Assembly: GCA_903813345.2 (NCBI GenBank)
Contig: CAIIXF020000002.1
Span: 13,288,150 to 13,352,149 of the forward strand
Source of the DNA: Owenia fusiformis
Taxonomy: Eukaryota > Annelida > Polychaeta > Sabellida > Oweniidae
Direction of reading: 5' to 3'
DNA length: 64,000 nt
Both the position numbers and the translations under genes were made by a program. Shown in pieces: positions 11,881 to 22,000 of the stretch. The notes under the pieces were generated by a model, which was not told where the DNA came from, ran no database searches, and saw only the letters and a program-made list of their open reading frames with translations. Numbering within the stretch: the stretch's first letter is position 1; every line of letters starts with the position of its first letter.

Positions 11881-12880
11881 AAGTCAAACAACCAGACAAC
11901 CAACCAACTGGACATCCAACCGACCATCCAATGACCCAACAGGCTTAATCTATTAACCAACTTACTTACTAACCAACCAACTAACCAACCAGACAACCAC
12001 CAGACCACCCAATAGGTTAAAACTAACCAACCAACTAACTAATTAATCAACCAACTAACCAACACTCCATCCAACGAACCAAACAACCAACGACCAGACA
12101 AGTAACGAACCAGACAAGCAACGAACCAGATGACCAAGATCATGTATCTAGTGCTTAGTAGTGTATTGTATTGTATTGTATTGTATTGTATTGTGTAGTT
12201 TTGTATTGTATTGTATTTCGTTGAACAGTACTTACTCAGTAATGATTCAATTTTAAAGTTGACTTCAAGTACTACTCCAGATCTAAATTTTGAAGGTCTG
12301 AAGTCTTGTGTTCATTTTAGCTACAGTTGTAGATTGAAGGGTCTTTTCTTTTGGGTTTTCATGTTAAAATTGTGGGCTTAGTTTCGGGGTTTCTTTCTTT
12401 TTAATTGAACCATTGCTGATCTTTTCCTTAAATGTACTTTCAGGTGCAGTCCTCTTGCCTTGGAGAGAACAAAAAGAACCACAAAGGGAAAACCACAGAG
12501 AATCTACAATTTGTGCTACCTATCTGCAGCATTTGTATCTACATACCTCTTGCCTTGGAGAGAACAAAAAGAAACACAAAAGGAAACCACAGAGAATCTA
12601 CAATTTGTGCTACCTATCTGCAGCATTTGTATCTACATAGCATCTTGTTCAAGGTACTGTAACAAATAATCAGTTCTATCATTTGATGATTTTGCTCTCT
12701 GGTTCAGTAGGGTTATTCCACAACGACCTTTTTTTAATTGTTGAGATTCTTATTCCATTGTTGGCACATGTATGTCTGGCAAACATTTTTGTCTAAGAAT
12801 TACACTGAATGATGACTTCCTTGATTTCATTTAATGTACGAATGTAGCATGAAGCCATGATTCATTTTTTCACATGTGGT
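11881..12880 (+). repeat. 3-kb array, partial unit 5
   Basis: The last unit keeps the CCAAC tract, the TTGTA tract and block A (12,444-12,653). Similarity then decays after about 12,780, before blocks C-D. It is more diverged than the others, as expected for the edge of a homogenising array. Confidence 0.8.
12444..12653 (+). other. Exon-like block A (unit 5)
   Basis: Last tandem copy of block A. The two 96-bp halves are more alike here than in the other units. It has an acceptor at 12,441-12,443 and the donor CAAG|GTACTG. An intron-like stretch then leads to the candidate terminal exon at 13,526. Confidence 0.4.
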
Positions 12881-13001
12881 CTTTCATGCTTGGGTGAATA
12901 ATCATACCTACTGCACAATGGGCACTAGGATTCAGATAGTAATAAAACTAACAAATCAAAATCTAACTGTAAACCTGTCATAATAGTACTCACCAATTCT
13001 A

Positions 13002-13194
13002 ATTATTGAAAATGGATTCTAGTTATACTCTCCCTCGTGAATCTACTCGTTGAGACATGTTGTATGCATTCTCATGTTAAGTCAATGGTACCCTTGCTGA
13101 AATCCTCATTTTCTCAGAAGAACTTAAGTTGATCGCGTCTCAACAAGTAGATTCATGTGGGAGAGAATTGCTTGGATCCATTTTCAATAGTAAT
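13002..13194. mobile_element. Small fold-back element (MITE-like)
   Basis: Two arms of about 55 bp are inverted copies: ATTATTGAAAATGGATTC at the left and GGATCCATTTTCAATAGTAAT (last 19 bases matching) at the right. A ~80-bp loop separates them. It sits in the spacer between block A of unit 5 and the candidate terminal exon. No clear target-site duplication was seen. Confidence 0.7.
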
Positions 13195-13525
13195 AGGGGT
13201 TCTTCAACAGGACATTAGACTAGCTTTTTAGAACTATATATGTTGGTGCTTTGGGAATGGACCCTATCACAAAACCATGATCTCACATGAAAAGAAATAA
13301 TGGCTTACATCCCCCTTCCCCCTCCAATCAAGAACCAATATCACAATCCAGTACCAAAACACAAAGGGGCATTTCATTTTCATTCATACTGAAATCATTA
13401 CAATATTTGTTGAAGAAAAAATTGAAAACCAATAACATCAAAAACAGTTGTAGACACTAGTACTCATAAAGATGGAGCAAAAATTAAATCCTAATCCTGA
13501 TTTCTTTTCCTTTTTTTATTTTCAG

Positions 13526-13990
13526 GTTCACTCCTCTTACCTTGGAGACAACATTTGTGCTACATGTCTGCAGCATCTACATTCATATACTGTATTGTCA
13601 TGCACTGCTTCAATCGACAAATTGGTGACTGTTTGCATGCAGACCATCTAGTCTATGGAATTTAAATTGTATCAATATTGGACATGCTAAATCCAGTGAA
13701 CTCTGTGGCAGACGGCATAAATCACCCATGGGACTTCACACATAGTGTAGTGTTACACCAGTTGGTAGATTTTGCCTAAGTTACACGACTCATATTTATG
13801 CTAGTTTTGGACTATGAACTATGTTCATGAATTTTATTTGATGCTATAGCCTTCTTGTGTGCTGTTATTCCTTAATGTCTCGCTATAAATGTACAAATGC
13901 AATAATTTATATGTGCAAAATCTATATTGATTATTGAATCAAAATGGACACTATATAAATGTATTCCTTAATCATAGATGAATAAAATGA
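13526..13990 (+). other. Candidate terminal exon related to block A, with poly(A) signal
   Basis: Follows a strong acceptor (poly-T then TTTTCAG at 13,525). It begins as a shortened, diverged copy of block A (CTCTTACCTTGGAGACAAC and CTGCAGCATCTACATTCATA). One frame is open from 13,526 to a TAG at 13,649-13,651 (41 codons, including SSYLGDNICATCLQHLHSY). AT-rich sequence with AATAAA at 13,981-13,986 follows, consistent with a 3' UTR. This suggests the array belongs to a transcribed locus ending here. The product is unknown. Confidence 0.4.
13981..13986 (+). terminator. Candidate poly(A) signal AATAAA
   Basis: A canonical hexamer about 330 bp after the stop of the frame in the candidate terminal exon. 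No further plus-strand exon-like block was found before 18 kb. Confidence 0.35.
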
Positions 13991-14284
13991 GTAATTTTAA
14001 ATTTAAGATGTTTATTTAAAATCAATTAAATGAAAAAAATCACATGCCAAACCCATAGAAAGATAGTATTTGAAGACTGAATCTGTCAAAAGATGACATG
14101 ATTGATGAATTTCACTGAAGATTTTATTATTGTGTACATTAGAAATTGTTCTCTTTTCTTCAAAAATATGCAAAATTGAACCGATGTTAGAACAGAATGA
14201 AGTAATCCGTCATACCATCTCTTGCTTGGAATCCAAGTAATTTTTGAAAATATATTCTGCAACAAGAACACAAATGTGTACAAC

Positions 14285-16560
14285 ATGTCCCCACCAACTG
14301 ACCAATGGGTGATCCTATATACTGCAAATTTTTCATCCTGAATGCCTCAATTGAAAAGACAAGATTTTATGAGAAAAATCCAATGTGGCCACCTTAAAAT
14401 TTAGCAGGACTACCTAAAAACTAAGTAGTTTGAGATTTTTATTCAAAGAATCCTGGAAAGGATGAGTCTGGGAATGAGTATGGTATCGACTTAGAAAATA
14501 TCTAAAATTGTAATGTTCGAAAAACCAACTCAATCACACATATTATTTAACTTTAATATCTTATCCTTCTTCTGAGAGTACAAAAATATCAATTTGTACA
14601 CATCACAATTGATGAAGAATATTGGCATCAAAGAGTATGCATATGACTATGCCACAATTGAAAAAAAAAGCAAGTGCAAATACTAAATGAATAATTTATA
14701 CAAAAAGTTTGAAACATATCCTCCAAAACATTGCTTGCTTTCTTTGTATAGACATTGAATGGTAATTCTTGATAAGTGAAATGGTGTTTATCTGAGTAAT
14801 CAAGGGATTATAGTCACTCAAACTTACTGAGCATCCAGTTTTGACACTTCAATTGTGTTGGTGAAATTATACATATTTCAGTCAAATTCATGCTGAGCAC
14901 AACATTTTGGTTTCAATTTTATAATCTCTATACATGACCCTGGTGACGAAGAGTCAGAATCAGTCAAAAAACCCAAACCGGAAAACTGTGCTCATTGTGA
15001 AAACTAAAAGTGAAGCTACTTTTTTCTGATATTTCTTATACCAAATGGCAGCCATCTTGCTTTCCCACTTCAAATTAAACTGGCGGGAAATTCAAAACTT
15101 TGAAAAAAATTAAATCCTAAAATATATTTAAAAATTCTTCATGGGTCTTTTAAGTTATTTCTATTTTACATGTCATACATGTTGCAATTGGTGTTTTTTT
15201 CTATGATAATGATTATTTGTTTTCTGTTAGGATACTTATTTTGACTCTCAGCAGGGGGTTAATTATGCATCAAAACTCATGAAAATAAGTAAATATACTT
15301 AACAAATATAACTAAGACAGTTATAAAAATCATATTTCACATACATTTAACTGAGGGACCAAAAGGGCATATATCCAGACTCATCCTTTAAATTGATCTG
15401 TAAAGACTTTCAGACTTTATAGAGAGGATTTCAGAGTGGAAAATCCAAAATGGCCACTTTAAGATTTACCCAGAATGTAGAAAAACTAATCATTTCAAAG
15501 ATTTTCATACTAAGGATTCCTCAAACGGTTAACCTGGAAATGTAAAGGCAAGACTACAGACAAGATTTCAGGACAGAAAATCCAAAATGGCTGCCTTAAC
15601 ATTTATCCGGAATGCCGAAAAACTAGTCAAATCTAGATTTGCATACTAAAAATCATCCCTGTAAAGGACCATATGCATATTTCATTAGGATCTCCCCATG
15701 AGAAAAAAATAATTCGTCTGATTTTTCAAAATGAGTATTCTGCTTTAATTATTACATTTATATGCACACGAGTATCTTGTTGACCTATATTCAACACTGT
15801 ATAGGCCACTTATTAGGGTAAATTATTAAGTTTGCAATCGATTCAGGTCATTGTGTATTTTTGGTATTTTTGTGATAATCAATGGAAACTAATGGCCTCT
15901 ATTGGGATCTGCTGATATCCTCATGTTAAGTCAATGATGCACAGCCCCATGTAAGTCAATACAACCTTACTGAAAAATGGCCCCTATCTCAGCCTATGTG
16001 TGCCCGAGCTCTTTAATATTTTCCAAAGAGTTATATGACATTCTATTCTTCATGTTACACCTAACAATGATTCATTTTGACCATAGGGGTATTTGCCAAA
16101 AAATGCACTTCTTCCTTTGAAATTGTCAAATGGTTATCCTGAAAATGAGTAGAAAACACTTTACTGTCACAATTTTAGGATGGGAAATCCAAAATGGCTA
16201 CCTTAAAATTTACCCAAAATGCCCAAAAATTAGTCAGTTCTATATTTTCATACTATACATTTAACATTGTTTAACCAGCCCTGAAAATTTGAAATTGATC
16301 TACCAAACTGTTCACCTGAAAACACGTAGACAAGACTTTACAGACAAGATTTTAGGATGGAAAATCCGAAATGGCTGCCTTGAAATTTACCCAGAATTCC
16401 AAAAACTAATCCGATCTAGATATTCAGTACTAAGAATCATCCCTGAAAATTTGAAATTGATCTACCAAACAGTCAACCTGAAAACGCGTAGACAAGATTT
16501 TAGGATGGAAAATCCAATCTAAATTTTCATACTAACAATCATCCCTGAAAAGGTACAGTC
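14285..16560 (+). repeat. Dispersed TGTCCCCACC-family block with internal ~135-175-bp repeats
   Basis: Opens with ATGTCCCCACCAACTGACC and TGGGTGATCC, the end sequence of the element at 42,519-43,925. From about 15,440 it carries diverged copies of a repeat reading AAAATGGCTGCCTTAA, ACTAGTCA, TTTTCATACTAAGAATCATC, CCTGAAAATTTGAAATTGATC and GTAGACAAGACTTTACAGAC. The same repeat recurs at 21,480-21,750 in this orientation and at 43,020-43,890 and 54,350-54,720 in the opposite one. No intact right end is visible. The block probably abuts or was overgrown by the next array. Confidence 0.65.
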
Positions 16561-16609
16561 TTATTATATATTAGGATCCCTCATGAAAACGCAATTATAG
16601 ATTTTTGAA

Positions 16610-17955
16610 AAAAAATTCAAAAAACTGGAATCCTATCGACAGAGGTTTCAAGGCAAATGGTCCAAAAGTGGATTTCGCGAGACAGATGAACAAATCAATG
16701 TTCACTAAAATGGCTGAAAATAAAAAAAACGAATATAATTTTTTGCCGATTTTTTGTAACAAAATTATATCATACATCTACTCTTTACAGTGACATGGAT
16801 TTTCACAATGCAGGACAACTGAAATTATTTGTAAAGCTAGGAAATGGGCCAAAAGTGAATTTCGCAAAACAAAAATGGCGGCCATTTTGAAAATAGGTGA
16901 GCTTTCGAACCAGGGGTCATAGGGGAGTTTTTTGTATTGATGTTGAACAAAAATAACTTAAAACAGGAATCCTTTCGACAGAGGTTTTAAGGCAAATGGT
17001 CCAAAAGTGGACAAATCAATGTTAACTAAAATGGCAGAAAATAAAAAAACGGATATAATTTTTTGCCGATTTTTTGTAACAAAATTATTTCATACAATTA
17101 CTCTTTACATTGACATGGAATTTTACAATGCAGGAAACCTGAAATTATTTGTAAAGCTAGGAAATGGGTCAAAAGTGAATTTCGCGAGACAAAAATGGCG
17201 GCCATTTTGAAAAAAGACGAGCTATTGAACCAGGAGTCATTGGGGGGTCTTCTGTATTGATGTTGTACAGAAATAACCTAAAACAGGAATCCTATCGACA
17301 GAAATTTTAAAACGTGCCATGGAATTTTACAATGCAGGACACCTGAAATTATTTGTGAATCTTGGAAATGGGTCAAAAGTGAATTTCGCGAGACAAAAAT
17401 GGCGGCCATTTTGAAAATAGGCGAGCTTTTGAACCAGGAGTCATAGGGGAGTCTTCTGTATTGATGTTGAATAGAAATAACCTAAAACAGGAATCCTATC
17501 GACAGAGGTTTTAAAATGTGACACTATTGTTGACAGAAAAGTGGATTTTGCGAGTCAGATGGACAAATCAATGTTAACTTAAATGGCTGAAAATAAAAAA
17601 ATGGATATAAGTTTTTGCTGATTTTTTGTAACAAAATTATATGATACATCTACTCTTTACATTGACATGGATTTTTACAATGTATGACACCTGAAATTAT
17701 TTGTAAAGCTAGGAAATGGGTCAAAAGTGAATTTTGCGAGACAAAAATGGCGGTCATTATGAAAATAGGCGAGCCTTTGAACCAGGAGTCATAGGGGAGT
17801 TTTCTGTATTGATGTTGAACAGAAATAACTTAAATCGGGAATCCTATCGACAGAGGTTTTAAAACGTGCCACTATTGTTGACGGACGGACGGACAGACGG
17901 ACAGACAGACGGACAAGTGAGTGATTGCAAAAGCTCACCATGTGAGCTAAAAACA
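16610..17955 (+). repeat. Tandem array of ~320-348-bp units ending in GGAC runs
   Basis: Units start at GGAATCCTATCGACAGAGG (16,627; 16,966; 17,286; 17,490; 17,838), spaced 339, 320, 204 and 348 bp; the 204-bp unit is internally deleted. Most units contain the palindrome AAAATGGCGGCCATTTT and GAACCAGGAGTCATAGGGG. The array ends in a GACGGACGGACGGACAGAC run and AGCTCACCATGTGAGCT, which resembles the start of the GGCTCACACAG family. A separate fragment lies at 19,380-19,745. Confidence 0.8.
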
Positions 17956-18992
17956 TCAGACACAGACTTGTACATACAAATAAAGTTGTTGAAAGCCTAC
18001 AACAGAAGAGGCAAAGGCTAACTTCTCAGATGCCAAAGTCAAAATCTAATTCAAATTGAATTCTTTCCTTATTTTTGCGATCCTGACAATTGCCTACACT
18101 TTAATAGTTTTCTTTGAAATATAGCATACCGATACCGAAGAGTATGCATGTAATAGTACTAGCCATCAGGCTTTTGGCCCAGTTTTGAGATATGCAAAGT
18201 TATAGCAAAATGACCACCATGCAGGTTAGGTTTCAAGCTTTGATATTTTCAGAAAAGGGGTTTATGTTCAATATCAAAGAACTTACTTCACTTCACAAAA
18301 TTGCAGACAACCTTCACTTTTGTTTGAAGTCCAATAATTCTAAGAGTTACACTTATTAAAAACAGACTTGCATATATGTAGCGTATAAATAGTGTTATTA
18401 GCCTGTAAACAAAAGATGAATACCCATTACATGGAGTAGGTTAGTTTCTTTCAACAATTTTTAATGAGATATGATTCATTTTGTATGATGTATATTTCTT
18501 CCAAGATGTCAGAAATTGGGCTAACTAAATCACTTTATTCAGACCAAATTTTGTTTTATGGGATAATCAAAAAGATAGATGATGATACTTTTTAAATAAC
18601 AAATTAATTTTATTACAGTACAATAGGCTGTGACAAATGACAATGTGAGGGTTTATGGAAAGTTAAATGAACAATTACTCATCCTTATTTCAATTGATAT
18701 AACCTGGACTTATATAAAATATAAGAATTATTTCCCAGTCTTTATCAAAGTCTCTCAAACGTGATCCCTGAAATAAATGGTTTATCATTTTCGACCTATG
18801 TGTTCCAAAGCAAAAGTATCCTGTCATATTGTTATTCTATTATTGTGTTCATACAAAATAGATTTAGGAAAGTGTCTCTAATCCTCAAACATATTAAGAA
18901 GTGGATATGTCCACATCAGTTGGGACTTATTGTACACGATTCACACTTCAATTGTTTTAAATTCTATAATAATTGTCCTAAGCACCCCATTT
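17956..18992. other. 3' flank and probable 3' UTR of UQCRQ
   Basis: AT-rich sequence with no recognised repeat or plus-strand gene. On the minus strand, AATAAA hexamers (complement of TTTATT) lie at 18,609-18,614 and near 18,534, within reach of the UQCRQ stop at 18,993. Nothing else identifiable. Confidence 0.5.
18609..18614 (-). terminator. Candidate UQCRQ poly(A) signal
   Basis: AATAAA on the minus strand about 380 bp downstream of the UQCRQ stop codon. The choice between this and another hexamer near 18,534 is open. Confidence 0.35.
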
Positions 18993-19087
18993 CTATTCAT
19001 CATTGACATAATCCTCTGGGTTTTTTCGGCACAGACGTAAGTATTCTTTGTTTCCCCAGTCATAGATCATGTAGCCGGCGACTAAAG
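18993..19087 (-). CDS. UQCRQ: UQCRQ terminal coding exon (residues 53-83)
   Basis: Acceptor CTTTCAG, first complete codons LVAGYMIYDWGNKEYLR, stop TAG at 18,995-18,993. Alignment with the family runs straight across the splice junction (VAP|PLVAGY against VVPQFVVFY), which confirms the join. Confidence 0.95.
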
Positions 19088-22000
19088 CTGAAAGTAAAAA
19101 AGAATTATGAGTACATTGTGGAAGTTTTGTGTAAGAAATGAAGAATGGCATAACATATAATACCTGGGAACTCCTAATTTCAATTTATAGAAAATAAGGC
19201 AGAAAAGTTTGTCTCGAGGTGAAGTTTTATCTTTCAATTCATATGCCCTAAAACCTGAATAATACATTTTTAGCAGCCTCCTCTTTTCTCATTTAAAAAT
19301 TCTCTTAGTTTCTCCAATTTGGATAAATGAAAATTTCATATATTTGATTAAAGATAAAATCAGATCTGATCAGATAATAAAAAAATGGATATAATTTTTT
19401 GCCCATTTTTTGTAACTTAATTATTGAATACAACTACTCTTTACAGTTACATGGCTATTTACAATGCAGGACACCTGAAATTATTTGTAAAGCTAAGAAA
19501 GGGGCCAAAAGTGAATTTCGCGAGACAAAAATGGCGACCATTTTGAAAATGGGCAAGCTTTTGAACCAGGAGTCATATGGGAGTTTTCTGTATTGATGTT
19601 GAACAAAAGCAAATGGTCCATAAGTAAATTTTGCGGGACAAAAATGGTGGCCGTTTTGAAAATAGCCGAGCTTATGAACCAGGAGTCATAGGGGGTTTTC
19701 TATATTGATGTTGAACAAAAATAACTAATAAAAACGGGAATCCTATTCACCTTTCCCCAAAGTCCAAAGTGTACTCATTTGACCGCTGCGCCGATTGGTC
19801 GGTGAAAATCAATGACGTCAAAGCAGGGCACTTTTCGCGCGAAAACTTCATTTACTATTAGATCGCCCAATGAGTAAAATAAATCTCATCTAAAATGATA
19901 TCAAAACTAATTGAAATTTATTTTTCTGACTATTTTGTCTTCAACTGTGTCTTAAATACACTACCCGATAAATGAAACCATAGGAATAATTGTGATATGA
20001 GTGCTTGTCTTCGAATAAATTGAATCCAATTACCGTACCAAAGACAAACAATTATTCAGACATCAAGACTGTACATATTATTGGTCGTGAACTATTAATT
20101 CATTTTAGATGCAATTTGAAGTAACGAATAGTCAAACATCAAAGCTTGTATTTTTAAACTTCTCCCTTGAAGATATTATTGTCCATAAATATCGTGACTA
20201 TTCTCTCAGCAGTTCTATATTTAAAAAGAATGCCCATGGGCTTTTTAAGAGGTAAATCTCATTCAAATAGACGATCGTGGGAAAAACAGCTAGAAACTTT
20301 GTCTCAATAAAACAACTTTAACATTGTTCAATGAAATTAATCATCAATTATGTAACCATTATCAAATTCTTCGGCAGACATAAAAGTAACATTGTCTTGT
20401 GAAATAATAGGTGGCTGAAAAAGGGAAAGTAACGCACTGCTAGCCCAGATTTGATTGATAGATGCGAAAAGATTGATCGGGATTGCTCGATCAAAGATGT
20501 GGTTATTTTTCACTTTATTAATACTACGTTCCACATGTATTCTTTCTGCGGCAATCTGCTGTGTTTGATACACATCGTTGGCATCCATTTGATCATTCTG
20601 GCCATGGAATGGGCCAGGGGGAATATTTATATTCACGCCAAGTGGATCGAGCAAATCTTTTATCAATTATTATCAAGCACTGATTCAAGAGTCGAAAATG
20701 TTTTCTTTAAGCCCCCCCCCCCCCCCCTCCGGCGTTAATTAGGTCCCGAATTAAGCCTCTTGTTCAATCTCCCCATTTTAATTTATATTTCCCTAGTTGG
20801 ATGTACATCAATACTTGTTCATTAACTGGAGTGTATGCACGACTCTAGTAGGCCAAAACCTTGATAATTTACCCCCCCCCCCCGATACATGTCTCGTTTT
20901 TACTGTTGATTGATCAATTAATATCTATTTCTATATAGCACAAGCGTATTATTACAGTGCAGTAGTCAGTGGTATGTTGCCAGTCAAGAAGTACATATCA
21001 GGGTCGATGTGCTGTAAACATCGAACTCTTCACATCAATATTACTCTATTCATTTGATTTCTCAGAACAGTATAATGAAGGGAGAATATGAATGAGAGTG
21101 TAATCAATTAAATTCCATCACATTTATGATACAGATTATTAAGTAATCACCATGATTCAACAATTAAATGAGCCCGTCGTCTCTGTCGCGATTCACATTG
21201 ACTTGTAATGTGTTCAGATTTTGCCGCGAAAATCTGCCCTACTCTGACGTCAGAGATTCTAGATTTGCTAATTATAATATTCATGAGCTGACTTTGGGGA
21301 AAGGTGAACTGACAGAGGTTTTAAAACGGGCCAATTGTTGACAGACAGACAGACGGACGGACGGATGGACAAGAACACAAAAGTTTACAACATGTTCCCA
21401 CTGATGGGTGATCTTACATAATTTTTTCATCCTGAAAGCCAAACAATAATTATCATTTGAAGAAAACCTTTTAGAAAACAATTCAAAATGGCCACCTTTC
21501 CTTTTACAATTAGCCTGAAAACGTGTAGACAAGACTTTACAGACACGATTTTAAGATGGAAAATCCAAAATGGCTGCCTCAACATTTACCCAAAACACAA
21601 CACAACACCCAAAACAGTTGAAGTGTATCGATTCATACTAAGAATTATCCCTGAAAATTTGAAATTGATCCTTAAAACAATTTGCCTGAAAACACTAAAC
21701 AAGACTTACAGACATGATTTTACGATGGAAGACACCAAGATGGCCGACAATAAGAAAGCAGACATAAAAGACCACGTGCAGTATGGCAAGTGATTTTAGA
21801 CAGTCATATCTTTCATCATGAGTACTTTCTGGCCATAAATACAATGGCTTTTATGAAAACAATATGTTTTCTTTCAAGGGAAGTCCCCATGATAGTAAAA
21901 TATCAATCCAACTCTCTGAAAAATTATGGATGAGGGCCCCACCTTGGCACTTTTTGAAAGATGTTAGGCTTATTTTCTAAAAAGAGGATCTTGTTTTTCT

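Larger units (their letters stand above)
1..12880 (+). repeat. Tandem array of ~3-kb duplication units
   Basis: Four complete units (141-3026, 3027-5917, 5918-9150, 9151-11880) are followed by a partial fifth (11881 to about 12,880). The window opens in the tail of an earlier unit. By eye the units are almost identical. Their lengths (2886, 2891, 3233 and 2730 bp) differ mostly through the copy number of an internal ~163-bp repeat. Order within a unit: CCAAC-rich tract, TTGTA tract, exon-like block A, intron-like spacer, exon-like blocks C and D, a TGTAAAGTTTTA tract, then the 163-bp array. High identity points to recent duplication or homogenisation. Splice-like boundaries are kept in every copy, so the array may be the 3' part of a transcribed gene, or a transcribed non-coding locus. 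Confidence 0.9.
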
